Part shown: piece by piece, positions 8,311 through 17,052 of the stretch | How positions within the stretch are numbered: position 1 is the stretch's first letter | Layout: each line of letters starts with the position of its first letter | From: Actinoplanes sp. L3-i22 | GTDB lineage: Bacteria; Actinomycetota; Actinomycetes; Mycobacteriales; Micromonosporaceae | NCBI RefSeq assembly: GCF_019704555.1 | Contig: NZ_AP024745.1 | Span: 3,046,501-3,110,500 of the forward strand | Length of the DNA stretch: 64,000 nt | Direction of reading: 5' to 3' | The notes under the pieces: generated by a model | Seen by the model: the letters and a program-made list of their open reading frames with translations, nothing else | Told to the model about the DNA's origin: nothing | Databases searched by the model: none | Program-made: the position numbers and the translations under genes

Positions 8311-8337
8311 GCTTGCGACGGTACGGCCGTAGCAAGC
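8311..8337. terminator. Second hairpin between convergent genes
   Basis: GCTTGC-G-ACGG, loop TACGG, CCGT-A-GCAAGC. Lies 13 bp from the end of the minus-strand membrane-protein gene and may terminate it. Confidence 0.5.
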
Positions 8338-8349
8338 GTGCGGAACCGG

Positions 8350-9684
8350 TCACGTGTGGTCGTGGAGCCACCGCCCGATCGCGTCCAGCCGGGTCTTCGG
8401 CGCCGGTCGCGCCAGCGTCCGCAGCAACTCCGCGTCGGTGACCGGCCGGGCGGTCCGCACCGAGTCCCGGAGCAGGTCCCGGTCCACCGCCAGGCCACCG
8501 GTGAGCAGCACGGTCGACCCGGAGCCGAGGACCGCGTAGCCCTGCTGGTCCGGCGACCGGAAGTAGACCAGCCCGCCGGCCTCGGTCGTGCACCGCGTCT
8601 GACCGAAACAGATCTGCTCCCGGCCCCCGTATTGAAAGTGCAGCCGCACCACCGCGTCGGCGGGCCCGGTGATGCCGTCGGCCGGCAGGTACTCGGTGCC
8701 GAGGTTGGGGGCGATCCCGGCGCTGCGGTAGCCGGGGGCCACGGCGATGTACGGCGGGTCGGCCGGGTCGGCGTGCAGCCGCGTGCGTTCGGCGGCGGTC
8801 GCGGGCCGGGCCGTCCGGATCGCGGTGCGCAGCGCGGCCCGCTCCACCCCGGCCGTGCCGGTCGCGACGAGCAGCACGGCACCCCGGCGCAGCAGGTAGA
8901 CCTGCTCGTTCCCCCAGGTCGTGTAGTAGAGCAGCCCGCCGGACTCCGCGGCGCAGCTCTGCACGCTGCCGGGGATCAGCCCGGCGGACTCGGCGGAGCC
9001 CGTGCTGTCGGCGCAGGTCCGTGGCTGACCGGCGGCCACCTGCTCGGCCCGGACGCGGTAGATCCGCAGGGGCGGCACGGCCGCCGGGTCGGTGGGCGTG
9101 AACTCGGCGCCACCGGTCTCCGGCCCGTAGACCCGGTCCCCGGTCGGGGTGTACCCGGCCACCCGGACCGCGTAGAGCGTCTCCCGGTGCAGGCCGGAGG
9201 CCGCCAGGCGCTCGGCGAGGTCGTCCGGCGCGGCGCCGCGCAGGCCGATCCCGGCCGCGACGACGGCGGCGAGCAGCACCGCGAGCGCGCCGGCCGGAAC
9301 CGGCCAGGGCCGCACGAACAGGGCCGCGACCAGCACGAACGCCAGGCCGCCGAAGAGCACGATCCGGCCGCTGCCGTGGCTGACGCCGAGGCCGGCCGCG
9401 TCCCCGACCCGCCAGCCCAGCGTCCACAGCATCCCGCCGCCGACCGCGACCAGCAGCGCCCAGAGCAGGTTCGACCGGGGGCGTTTCACCTGCGCGGTGG
9501 CGCGGCCGAGCAGGGTCAGGCCGGCCACGATGCCGGCCAGGATCGCCAGCAGGACGAGCAGCACCCCGGTGCCGCCGAGGATCGCGCCGACCAGGAGGCC
9601 GAGCAGCGCCGGCGGGAGCAGGGCGCCGAGCAGCCAGACCCCGCCCAACTGCAGGATGATCCGTGAGGCGGGGGAATCGTTCAT
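8350..9684 (-). CDS. Membrane protein with two related extracytoplasmic modules (unknown function)
   Basis: Unrecognised protein of 444 aa. Residues 1-150 hold about five membrane spans; the rest is predicted extracytoplasmic. The exported part contains the same module twice: a YxLRRGxxLLVATG-like strand, a helix ending RTARPAT/V, and a short tail (near residues 285-320 and again at 395-444). Several cysteines (CADS, QSCAAES, CFGQTRC) could form disulfides. The upstream gene at 9700-10743 is a shorter paralogue with one module and the same C-terminal motif (ARPATDTELLDTL...AWLRRHT against ARPVTDAELLRTL...RWLHDHT). The two genes are 15 bp apart and probably co-transcribed. No enzyme motif is visible; a cell-surface or sensing role is a guess. 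Confidence 0.75.
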   Translation of the reverse strand: MNDSPASRIILQLGGVWLLGALLPPALLGLLVGAILGGTGVLLVLLAILAGIVAGLTLLGRATAQVKRPRSNLLWALLVAVGGGMLWTLGWRVGDAAGLGVSHGSGRIVLFGGLAFVLVAALFVRPWPVPAGALAVLLAAVVAAGIGLRGAAPDDLAERLAASGLHRETLYAVRVAGYTPTGDRVYGPETGGAEFTPTDPAAVPPLRIYRVRAEQVAAGQPRTCADSTGSAESAGLIPGSVQSCAAESGGLLYYTTWGNEQVYLLRRGAVLLVATGTAGVERAALRTAIRTARPATAAERTRLHADPADPPYIAVAPGYRSAGIAPNLGTEYLPADGITGPADAVVRLHFQYGGREQICFGQTRCTTEAGGLVYFRSPDQQGYAVLGSGSTVLLTGGLAVDRDLLRDSVRTARPVTDAELLRTLARPAPKTRLDAIGRWLHDHT

Positions 9685-9699
9685 GACCGATATGGTGAC

Positions 9700-10743
9700 C
9701 TACGTGTGCCGGCGCAGCCACGCCCGGGCGGCCTCCACCGGGTTGCGCGGCGAGTAGGCCGGCAGGGTGTCGAGGAGCTCGGTGTCGGTCGCCGGGCGGG
9801 CCGACGCGAGGGCCTGGCGCAGCAGCTCCGGGGGCACGTCCGGGTTGCCGGTCAGCTCCAGGACGTGGTGGTTGCGGATGATCGCGGCGCGCGGCGTGTC
9901 GCCGGTGAAGACGCTGGCCCGGTTGGTCCCGCCGAGCAGCAGGTAGTTCTGGTCGGTGCAGCGCGGCGGGTGGCAGCCGGTCGAGACGTCGATGGTGAGC
10001 AGGGTGATCCGGCCGGCCGCAGCCGGGTCGGTGGGCACGTACTCGTCGCCCTGCTCGGCCAGGCCGAACGTCGACCGGACCGGCCGGAAGCCGGGCACGT
10101 CGAGGTGCCAGGCCGCGTCCCGGGTCCAGCCGGCGCGGGCCAGCCGCTGGTCGAGCTCGCTCGGGCCGGTGTCCCGGAACGCGAGGACGCCGGTGGCGGC
10201 GAGCACGACCAGGGCCGCGGTGGCCGGGGCCCGCAGCCACCAGCCGCGGGTCAGCGCGGCCGCGACCAGGGCCGCGAGGGCGCCGCCGAGCAGCACCGCG
10301 AGCCGTCCGTTGTGCAGCACGTCGAGGCCGTGCGCGGTGGCGACGGTGCGGCCGGTCAGCCAGGCGAGCCCGCCGCCGGCGGCGACCAGGGCGGCCCAGA
10401 GCAGCCGCCGGCGCCGGGTGCCGCCGAGCGGGGTGACCAGTGAGGTGGCCCGGACCAGCAGGTACAGCATGGTGATCAGGCCGGCCGCGATCACCACGAG
10501 CATGGCGACGGTGGCGGTGGTGAAGGCCGGGCCGCCGAGCTCGAAGCCGTGCGCGACGCCGTCGAGGACGAACGGGGCGCAGCCGCCGAGCAGCCAGACG
10601 GTGATGAGCTGCCAGGTGAGCTGGCCGGGGCGGGACTCGGCGGGGTCGGTCCATCGGGGACGGCCCGGTGGCACCGGTTCCGGCTCGGCCGGCCCGGGGT
10701 GCTCGCTGATCTCTGCACGGTGACGCGCTGCGGCCATCGGCAC
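9700..10743 (-). CDS. Membrane protein, single-module paralogue of the downstream gene
   Basis: 347 aa. A Pro/Glu-rich cytoplasmic N-terminus (about 40 residues) is followed by some five membrane spans and an extracytoplasmic domain containing one copy of the module found twice in the product of 8350-9684. Shared features are the tail ARPATDTELLDTLPAY...EAARAWLRRHT, the phrase EYVPTDPAA (EFTPTDPAA in the partner), and a cysteine pair (CHPPRCTDQNYLL). The pair arose by duplication. Function unknown. The start at 10743 lacks an obvious ribosome site, so the true N-terminus could be shorter. Confidence 0.75.
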   Translation of the reverse strand: MPMAAARHRAEISEHPGPAEPEPVPPGRPRWTDPAESRPGQLTWQLITVWLLGGCAPFVLDGVAHGFELGGPAFTTATVAMLVVIAAGLITMLYLLVRATSLVTPLGGTRRRRLLWAALVAAGGGLAWLTGRTVATAHGLDVLHNGRLAVLLGGALAALVAAALTRGWWLRAPATAALVVLAATGVLAFRDTGPSELDQRLARAGWTRDAAWHLDVPGFRPVRSTFGLAEQGDEYVPTDPAAAGRITLLTIDVSTGCHPPRCTDQNYLLLGGTNRASVFTGDTPRAAIIRNHHVLELTGNPDVPPELLRQALASARPATDTELLDTLPAYSPRNPVEAARAWLRRHT

Positions 10744-10823
10744 AGAGTGGCAAATTGATCACCCAGCGCGCTGCCCCGCTCGGGGTCCGGAATTGGCACA
10801 GTCCGCACGCCGCCGGAATCCAG

Positions 10824-10856
10824 AGGAAGTTTTCCTACTGGTTTTGAAGAGATAAT
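10824..10856 (+). promoter_or_regulatory. Promoter and inverted repeat of the sulfate-ester operon
   Basis: GATAAT (10851-10856) is a near-consensus -10. The inverted repeat AGGAA-GTT-TTCCT (10824-10836) lies where the -35 would be, and no good -35 is present, which suggests that a regulator controls the promoter. Read on the other strand the repeat contains TAGGAAA, resembling the motif at 45985 and 57447. Confidence 0.45.
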
Positions 10857-10904
10857 TCTGCCGGATTGTTGACGGAAAAATTGCGGGTTGCCTACGGTGG
10901 CCAC

Positions 10905-12074
10905 GTGTCGGCAACAGTAGGCGTCCACGCGCTGGTCAGGCGCGCTCATGAGGAGCGTGTCCTGGCCATCCTGCGCGAGCACGGAACCCTGAGCCGGGCC
11001 CAGATCTCGGCCCGCTCGGGCCTGTCCCGCACCACCCTCTCGGAGATCACCGGCGACCTGCTGGGCCGCGGCGCGATCGTCAAGGTGACCACCGACGCGC
11101 ACCGGCGGGCCGGCAGCGGCCGCCCGGCCGAGCTGCTCGCCCTGGACCCGCGGTCCGGCCAGTTCCTCGGCGTGGACCTGGGACATTCCCGGGTCCGGGC
11201 GGTGGTCACCGACGCCGCGCACGAGATCATCGCGAGCGGGGTCACGCCGTACCCGGCCGGCACGTCGCTGCCCGCCCGGATCCGGGCCGGCCTGGCCCTG
11301 ATCGACCGGCTCGGCCGCGAGCAGGGCATCGGCCTGTCCGCGCTGCAGGGCGTCGGGGTCGGGGTGACCGGGCCCTACCCGGCCGGCACCGCCCGCGCCG
11401 ACGTCTCCGCCGCCTTCACCGACGCGTTCCGGGCACCGGTGATCGTGGACAACAACACCCGGTTCGCCGCGCTCGCCGAGGCCGGCACCACCGACGCGCG
11501 GGACGTGCTCTACATCCGGCTCGCGGCCGGCATCGGCGGCGGCCTGATCGTCGGCGGCCGGCTGATCGAGGGCGCCGGGGGAGCGGCCGGCGAGTTCGGG
11601 CACGTGCCCGCCGAGCCGGGCGGCGCGCGCTGCCGGTGCGGCAAGCGCGGCTGCCTGGAGACGGTCGCCGCGATCGGACCGGCCCTGGCCGCGGCCCGGG
11701 TGAGCGGCCTGGACGAGCTGGCGGCGCGCCGGGACGAGCCCGCGGTGGCGGCCGCGATGGACCGGATCGGCGACACGGTCGGCCGGGTCCTCGCCGCGGC
11801 GGCGCTGCTCCTGGACCCGGAGCTGATCGTGATCGGCGGTGACCTGCCGCGCGCCGTCCCGGCGATCGTGGACCGGGCGGCCGAGGTGGTCGCCGCCGAG
11901 CGGGTGCCGCCCGGGCACGACGTGGCCGGCAACGGGAGCCGGGCCGACCGCGGGCCGGTCGTGCGGGCCGCCCGGCTCGGCGACGACGACGGGGCGCGCG
12001 GCGCGGTCGCCGCCCTGTACCGGCAGTCGCCGCTGCTGGCCGGCTACTCGAACCTCGACGGGAGCACGGAATGA
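10905..12074 (+). CDS. ROK-family (NagC/XylR-type) transcriptional regulator
   Basis: 389 aa from the GTG at 10905. An N-terminal winged helix ([21 protein letters not shown], about residues 30-50) is joined to a ROK domain. The ROK nucleotide-binding glycines ([24 protein letters not shown]) and the zinc site [10 protein letters not shown] are present. ROK regulators normally sense sugars or sugar derivatives. Here the gene is first in an operon whose other members form a sulfate-ester uptake and cleavage system, and its stop overlaps the next start by 4 bp. A sulfated carbohydrate would be a logical inducer (inference). An upstream in-frame TTG at 10866 is also possible; the GTG puts the helix-turn-helix at the usual distance from the N-terminus. 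Confidence 0.88.
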   Translation: MSATVGVHALVRRAHEERVLAILREHGTLSRAQISARSGLSRTTLSEITGDLLGRGAIVKVTTDAHRRAGSGRPAELLALDPRSGQFLGVDLGHSRVRAVVTDAAHEIIASGVTPYPAGTSLPARIRAGLALIDRLGREQGIGLSALQGVGVGVTGPYPAGTARADVSAAFTDAFRAPVIVDNNTRFAALAEAGTTDARDVLYIRLAAGIGGGLIVGGRLIEGAGGAAGEFGHVPAEPGGARCRCGKRGCLETVAAIGPALAAARVSGLDELAARRDEPAVAAAMDRIGDTVGRVLAAAALLLDPELIVIGGDLPRAVPAIVDRAAEVVAAERVPPGHDVAGNGSRADRGPVVRAARLGDDDGARGAVAALYRQSPLLAGYSNLDGSTE

Positions 12075-12877
12075 CGCTGGTAGAGGCGGACCCCACGGTG
12101 GCCGCTCCGACTCCGGCCCGGGGGCGGCGGCGGATGGCCGTACCCAAATCGGTCTTGAATCTGATCTCGGTCTTGATCGGCATCGGGGTCTGGTGGGGGC
12201 TGTCGCTCGCCGGGCTGGACATCCCGGCGCCGCCGGCCGTGCTGGACCGCGCGATCGACCTGATCGGCGACGGCACGCTCGCCGGGGACGCGCTGGCCAG
12301 CCTGAAGCGGGTGCTGGCCGGGTTCCTGCTCGGGGTGGTCGCGGCCGTGCCGATCGGGTTCCTGATGGGGTGGTACGCCCCGGTCCGCGCGCTGATCGAG
12401 CCGTGGATCCAGTTCTTCCGGACGATCCCGCCGCTGGCGCTGATCCCGCTGGCGATCGTGCTGATGGGGATCGAGGAGACGCCGAAGATCTTCGTGATCT
12501 TCCTGGCCTCGTTCCTGTCCTGCGTGATCGCCACCCTGCAGGGCGTGGTCAACGTCGACAAGACGCTGATCAACGCGGCCCGGGTGCTCGGCGCGCGGGA
12601 CCACACCATCTTCGCCCGGGTGGTGATCCCGGCGTCGTCGCCGTTCATCCTGGTCGGGATGCGGATCGGGCTGGGCTCGTCGTGGGCGACGCTGGTCGCC
12701 GCCGAGCTGATCGCCGCGCAGCAGGGCCTCGGCTACCGGATGCAGGCCGCGCAGCTCTACTACGACCTGCCGACCATCTTCGTCGGGCTGATCAGCATCG
12801 GCGTGCTCGGCCTGATCATGGACCGGCTCCTGCTGCTCGCCGAGCGGCGGCTCACCTCCTGGCAGGAGACCCGATGA
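12071..12877 (+). CDS. ABC transporter permease (SsuC/TauC/AtsB type)
   Basis: 268 aa, about six membrane spans, of the nitrate/sulfonate/taurine permease family. The family signature is seen from [29 protein letters not shown] (near residues 115-145) and the EAA-like loop [25 protein letters not shown] near residue 167. It is coupled to the ROK gene upstream and the ATPase downstream by 4-bp overlaps. With a sulfatase and its maturation enzyme in the same operon, the transported compound is most likely a sulfate ester, as for the Pseudomonas AtsRBC importer, rather than a sulfonate. Confidence 0.9.
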   Translation: MTLVEADPTVAAPTPARGRRRMAVPKSVLNLISVLIGIGVWWGLSLAGLDIPAPPAVLDRAIDLIGDGTLAGDALASLKRVLAGFLLGVVAAVPIGFLMGWYAPVRALIEPWIQFFRTIPPLALIPLAIVLMGIEETPKIFVIFLASFLSCVIATLQGVVNVDKTLINAARVLGARDHTIFARVVIPASSPFILVGMRIGLGSSWATLVAAELIAAQQGLGYRMQAAQLYYDLPTIFVGLISIGVLGLIMDRLLLLAERRLTSWQETR

Positions 12878-13635
12878 TCAACATCGCTGGGGTACGCAAG
12901 GTGTTCCCGCTCAAGGGCGAGGAGTTCGTCGCGCTCGGCGGGGTCGACCTGGAGATCCGCGACAACGAGTTCGTCACCGTCGTCGGCCCGTCCGGGTGCG
13001 GCAAGACCACGCTGATGAACATCCTGGCCGGATTGGAGACCCCGACCAGTGGCCAGGCCCTGGTCGACGGGAAGCCGGTCACCGGCCCGGGCCCCGATCG
13101 TGGCGTGATCTTCCAGCAGTACGCGCTGTTCCCGTGGCTCACCGTCCGCAAGAACGTGGAGTTCGGCCTGCGCGAGAAGGGCGTGCCGCGCGCCGAGCGC
13201 CGGCGGATCGCGGACCGGTTCATCGAGTTGGTCGGCCTGGAGCGGTTCGCCGACGCGCTGCCCAAGACGCTGTCCGGCGGCATGAAGCAGCGGGTGGCGA
13301 TCGCCCGGGCGTACGCCGTGGACCCGTCGATCCTGCTCATGGACGAGCCGTTCGGGGCGGTCGACGCGATGACCCGGGTGCGGCTCCAGGAGCAGCTGCT
13401 GCGCACCTGGGAGCAGGAGAGACGCACCGTCCTGTTCATCACGCACGACGTCGACGAGGCGGTCTTCCTGGCCAATCGGGTGGTCGTGATGGCGGCCCGG
13501 CCGGGGCGGATCGCCGAGATCGTGGACGTGGAGCTGCCCCATCCCCGTACCGAAGAAATTCGTTTGAGTCCCGAATTCTCCGCTCTGCGCAATCGCGTGT
13601 GGAGCGCTGTACATCATCAGGAGTCGTTCACGTGA
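12874..13635 (+). CDS. ABC transporter ATPase (SsuB/TauB/AtsC type)
   Basis: 253-aa ATPase energising the importer at 12071-14588. Walker [10 protein letters not shown] near residue 39, Q-loop [12 protein letters not shown], signature LSGGMKQR near residue 133, Walker [13 protein letters not shown], and H-loop [10 protein letters not shown] are all intact. The start ATG overlaps the TGA of the permease; its own stop overlaps the GTG of the binding protein. The sequence belongs to the nitrate/sulfonate/taurine ATPase family. Confidence 0.93.
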   Translation: MINIAGVRKVFPLKGEEFVALGGVDLEIRDNEFVTVVGPSGCGKTTLMNILAGLETPTSGQALVDGKPVTGPGPDRGVIFQQYALFPWLTVRKNVEFGLREKGVPRAERRRIADRFIELVGLERFADALPKTLSGGMKQRVAIARAYAVDPSILLMDEPFGAVDAMTRVRLQEQLLRTWEQERRTVLFITHDVDEAVFLANRVVVMAARPGRIAEIVDVELPHPRTEEIRLSPEFSALRNRVWSAVHHQESFT

Positions 13636-14588
13636 GACGCCGTGCACTGTTGTCCGCCGCCCTGCTCACCGGCCTCGCCGCCTGCGGCAAGGACCAGGGT
13701 GAAAAATCATCAGAAAAAGTGACCTTCGGGTATATCGCGGATTTCAACGGGGCAAGCCTGCTGGCCGTCGCGAACGACCAGAAGCTCTGGGCGAAGTACG
13801 GCCTGGAGGTGAGCGCCAAGGTCTTCACCAACGGCCCGCTGCAGATCACCGCGATGCAGGCCGGTGACCTGGACTACGGCTACATCGGTCCGGGCGCGGC
13901 CTGGCTGCCGGCGTCCGGCAAGGCCAAGATCATCGCGCTGAACTCGCTGGGGAACGCCGACCGGGTGATCGGGCAGGCCGGGATCACCGACCTGAGCCAG
14001 CTCCGGGGCAAGAAGGTCGGCGTCCCGGAGGGCACCTCGGGCGACATGATCCTCACCCTGGCACTGAAGAAGGCCGGGCTGACCAACGCCGACATCAAGC
14101 GCACCCCGATGGACGCGGCCACCATCGTCGCCGCGTTCAGCTCCGGCCAGATCGACGCGGCCGGCTTCTGGTACCCGGCGATCGCCACCATCAAGACCAG
14201 GAAGCCGGACCTGGTCGAGCTGGCCAAGGACGCCGACTTCGCGGACACCATGGCGTTCCCGACCGCGTTCGTCGGCCGCAACGAGGTCGCCGCGGACAAG
14301 ACCACCAAGGTGATCCAGGTGCTGCGCGACGCGATGGACTACCGGGCCGCGCACCCGGACGAGACCGTCAAACTGGTCGCGGCCCTGAACAAGCAGAGCG
14401 AGGACGCGGTCAAGGCGGACGCGGCGAACAGCCGGATGCTCGACTCGAAGACCCTGGACGGCTACACCGCCGACGGGACGATCACCAAGTGGCTGACCGC
14501 GATGGGCGAGTACTTCGTGGGCGCCGGCAAGCTGCCGTCCAACCCGGACCCGGCGACCTACTACTCCGGCGCGGGCTTCACGAAGTGA
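13632..14588 (+). CDS. ABC transporter substrate-binding lipoprotein (SsuA/AtsR type)
   Basis: 318 aa. The GTG start overlaps the ATPase stop. [18 protein letters not shown] gives a signal peptide with lipobox Cys18, so the protein is exported and membrane-tethered. The mature domain is of the NMT1/SsuA type: FGYIADFNGASLLAVANDQKLWAKYGLEV, then GDLDYGYIGPGAAW and LRGKKVGVPEGTSGDMIL. It probably captures an organic sulfate ester or related organosulfur compound for the coupled permease and ATPase. It is only a distant relative of the taurine-type binding protein at 55524-56543, so the two systems have different substrates. Confidence 0.9.
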   Translation: MRRRALLSAALLTGLAACGKDQGEKSSEKVTFGYIADFNGASLLAVANDQKLWAKYGLEVSAKVFTNGPLQITAMQAGDLDYGYIGPGAAWLPASGKAKIIALNSLGNADRVIGQAGITDLSQLRGKKVGVPEGTSGDMILTLALKKAGLTNADIKRTPMDAATIVAAFSSGQIDAAGFWYPAIATIKTRKPDLVELAKDADFADTMAFPTAFVGRNEVAADKTTKVIQVLRDAMDYRAAHPDETVKLVAALNKQSEDAVKADAANSRMLDSKTLDGYTADGTITKWLTAMGEYFVGAGKLPSNPDPATYYSGAGFTK

Positions 14589-16054
14589 ACTTCCTCTTCC
14601 TGATGACCGACCAGCACCGGGTCGACACGCTCGGCGCGTACGGCAATCCGCACGTCAGCACGCCCAACCTGGACCGGCTCGCGGCCACCGGCACCCGGTT
14701 CGACCGGTGGTACACCCCGACCGCGATCTGCACGCCGGCCCGGGCCAGCCTGCTCACCGGGCAGGCGCCGTTCCGGCACAAGGTGCTCGCCAATCAGGAG
14801 CGCAACGTCGGCTATCAGGAGGACCTGCCGGACGACGCGTTCACCTTCGGGGTGGCGTTGCGGGAGCGGGGCTACCACGTAGGGCTGCTCGGGAAGTGGC
14901 ACGCGAGCTCGGCCAAGACGCCGGCGGACTACGGCTTCGACGGGCCGCATCTGCCGGGGTGGCACAACCCGGTCGATCATCAGGACTACCTCGACTATCT
15001 GAAGGAGCACGACCTTCCGCCGTACGAGATCCACGATCGGATCCGTGGCACGTTGCCGAACGGGGGGCCGGGGAATCTGCTCGCGGCGCGGCTTCGACAG
15101 CCGGTGGAAGCCACGTTCGAGCACTACCTGGCGTCGCGCACGATCGACCTCCTGCAGCGATACTCCCGGGAAAATCGGCCTTTTTACCTTGCCACCCACT
15201 TTTTCGGGCCGCATCTTCCCTACATCGTTCCGGACGAGTACTTCGACATGATCGACCCGGCCGTCGTGGAGCTGCCGAAGTCGATCGCGGAGACGTTCGA
15301 GGGGAAGCCGCCGGTGCAGCGGAACTACAGCGCGCACTGGACGTTCGACTCGATGCCGATCGAGGTGACCCGGAAGTTGATCGCGGTGTACTGGGGTTAC
15401 GTGTCGATGATCGACTTCGAGATCGGGCGGATCCTCGATGCGGTAGATGATCTTGGAATTTCTGACGCGACCTCGGTCTTCTTCACCTGTGACCACGGCG
15501 AGTTCACCGGGTCGCACCGGCTGCACGACAAGGGGCCGGCGATGTATGAGGACATTTACCGCACTCCCGGGATAATCCGGATCCCGGGCGCGCCGCCGCA
15601 GGTCCGCGACGAGTTCGTCAGCCTGCTGGACTGCACGGCGACCATCCTGGACCTGGCCGGCGTCGACACCGCCCCGGCCGTCGACTCGCGCAGCCTGGCG
15701 CCGCTGGTGCGCGGCGAGCACCCGGACTGGCAGCCGGACATCGTCTGCGAGTTCCACGGGCACCACTTCCCGTACCCGCAGCGGATGCTCCGCGACGACC
15801 GCTACAAGCTGGTGGTCAACCCGGAGTCGGTGAACGAGCTCTACGACCTGGAACGTGACCCGGACGAGTTGATCAACATCTACCGCCACCCGGAGATGAC
15901 GCCGGTCCGCGAGCGGATGCTGCAGCGGCTCTACACCCTGCTGGTCGAGCGGGACGACCGCTTCTACCACTGGATGACGTCGATGTACCCGGTCGGCGCG
16001 GTGGACCACGATCCGACGCTGAGCGGCCTGGACGACCTATCGTATCGATCATGA
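14585..16054 (+). CDS. Formylglycine-dependent sulfatase
   Basis: 489-aa hydrolase of the alkaline-phosphatase superfamily that cleaves sulfate esters, releasing sulfate. Cys49 in ICTPARASLLTG is the residue converted to formylglycine (C-x-P-x-R). Metal ligands are visible as LMTDQH near the N-terminus (Asp) and FFTCDHGEF (Asp-His). The GTG start overlaps the binding-protein stop, and the gene stop overlaps the start of the formylglycine-generating enzyme. No signal peptide, so the ester is imported first and cleaved in the cytoplasm. The overall sequence resembles sulfatases acting on small or carbohydrate sulfates; the exact substrate is unknown. Confidence 0.93.
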   Translation: MNFLFLMTDQHRVDTLGAYGNPHVSTPNLDRLAATGTRFDRWYTPTAICTPARASLLTGQAPFRHKVLANQERNVGYQEDLPDDAFTFGVALRERGYHVGLLGKWHASSAKTPADYGFDGPHLPGWHNPVDHQDYLDYLKEHDLPPYEIHDRIRGTLPNGGPGNLLAARLRQPVEATFEHYLASRTIDLLQRYSRENRPFYLATHFFGPHLPYIVPDEYFDMIDPAVVELPKSIAETFEGKPPVQRNYSAHWTFDSMPIEVTRKLIAVYWGYVSMIDFEIGRILDAVDDLGISDATSVFFTCDHGEFTGSHRLHDKGPAMYEDIYRTPGIIRIPGAPPQVRDEFVSLLDCTATILDLAGVDTAPAVDSRSLAPLVRGEHPDWQPDIVCEFHGHHFPYPQRMLRDDRYKLVVNPESVNELYDLERDPDELINIYRHPEMTPVRERMLQRLYTLLVERDDRFYHWMTSMYPVGAVDHDPTLSGLDDLSYRS

Positions 16055-16980
16055 GTTGCTGCACCCCCTCGTCCGATCGCACGTCCACCGAGGACGCGCC
16101 GGCGCCCGTTTCCGCCCTCGGTACGCACCAGGTGCCGCAGGTGGAGGTGCCCGGCCAGGAGTTCGCGATGGGCGACGCGCACGACGACGGCCATCCTTCG
16201 GATGGCGAGAAACCGGTCCATCCGGTACGGGTGAGCCCCTTCGCCATCGACGCCACGCCGGTGACCGTCGCCGACTTCCGGGCGTTCGCCGAGAGCACCG
16301 GATTCCGGACCGACGCCGAGCGGTACGGCTGGTCCGCCGTCTTCCACCTGGCGGTCACCGACCCGGACCGGATCGCCGGGCGGATGGCCGGCACCCCGTG
16401 GTGGCTCGGCGTCGAGGGCGCCGACTGGGCGCACCCCGGCGGCCCGTCCTCGGCGGCCGCGGACGATCACCCGGCCGTGCACGTGAGCTGGAACGACGCG
16501 CTGGCCTACTGCGCCTGGGCCGGCCGGCGACTGCCCAGCGAGGCGGAGTGGGAATGCGCGTCCCGCGGCGGGCGCGCCGGGCTGCGCTACCCGTGGGGCG
16601 ACCGGCTGCCCGCGGGGGAGTTCGCCTGCAACATCTGGCAGGGCGACTTCCCGGCGACCAACACCGCCGAGGACGGCTGGGTCACCACCGCGCCGGTACT
16701 GGCGTTCCCGCCCAACGACTACGGCGTCCACCAGAGCGTGGGCAACGTCTGGGAGTGGTGCGCGGACTGGTTCTCGCCGCGCTACTACGCCCAGTCGCCG
16801 GTGGACGACCCGCGCGGGCCGTCGCTGGGGACGTCCCGGGTGATCCGCGGGGGGTCGTACCTGTGCCACGATTCCTACTGCAATCGGTACCGCAACGCGG
16901 CCCGCTCGTCGAACACGCCGGACTCATCGACGGGGAACATGGGTTTCCGTACGGTGGCGCTGTCGGTATCAGAGGGATAA
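16051..16980 (+). CDS. Formylglycine-generating enzyme (SUMF1/FGE family)
   Basis: 309-aa copper-dependent oxidase that converts the CxPxR cysteine of the sulfatase to formylglycine. The C-terminal GGSYLCHDSYCNRYR carries Cys272 and Cys277, the pair that binds Cu(I) in the Streptomyces coelicolor enzyme. Family hallmarks GEKPVHPVRVSPFAIDATPVT, RLPSEAEWE and NVWEWCADWF are present. Start ATG overlaps the sulfatase stop, so enzyme and substrate are made together. An extra N-terminal segment (about 30 residues, beginning MSCCTPSSD) with a vicinal Cys pair is unusual for bacterial members. Last gene of the operon. Confidence 0.95.
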   Translation: MSCCTPSSDRTSTEDAPAPVSALGTHQVPQVEVPGQEFAMGDAHDDGHPSDGEKPVHPVRVSPFAIDATPVTVADFRAFAESTGFRTDAERYGWSAVFHLAVTDPDRIAGRMAGTPWWLGVEGADWAHPGGPSSAAADDHPAVHVSWNDALAYCAWAGRRLPSEAEWECASRGGRAGLRYPWGDRLPAGEFACNIWQGDFPATNTAEDGWVTTAPVLAFPPNDYGVHQSVGNVWEWCADWFSPRYYAQSPVDDPRGPSLGTSRVIRGGSYLCHDSYCNRYRNAARSSNTPDSSTGNMGFRTVALSVSEG

Positions 16981-17052
16981 CGGTCTGACCTTCGGGGCAT
17001 GCCTTCGTGGCTCGCGGGCGTGAAGCTGTGTCCCGGGGGGTGAGACGGGGGC

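Noticed and set aside
7355..10762. 1135-codon minus-strand frame across three genes
   Set aside because: Compositional artefact; the two membrane-protein genes and the LLM gene on their own frames explain the region fully.
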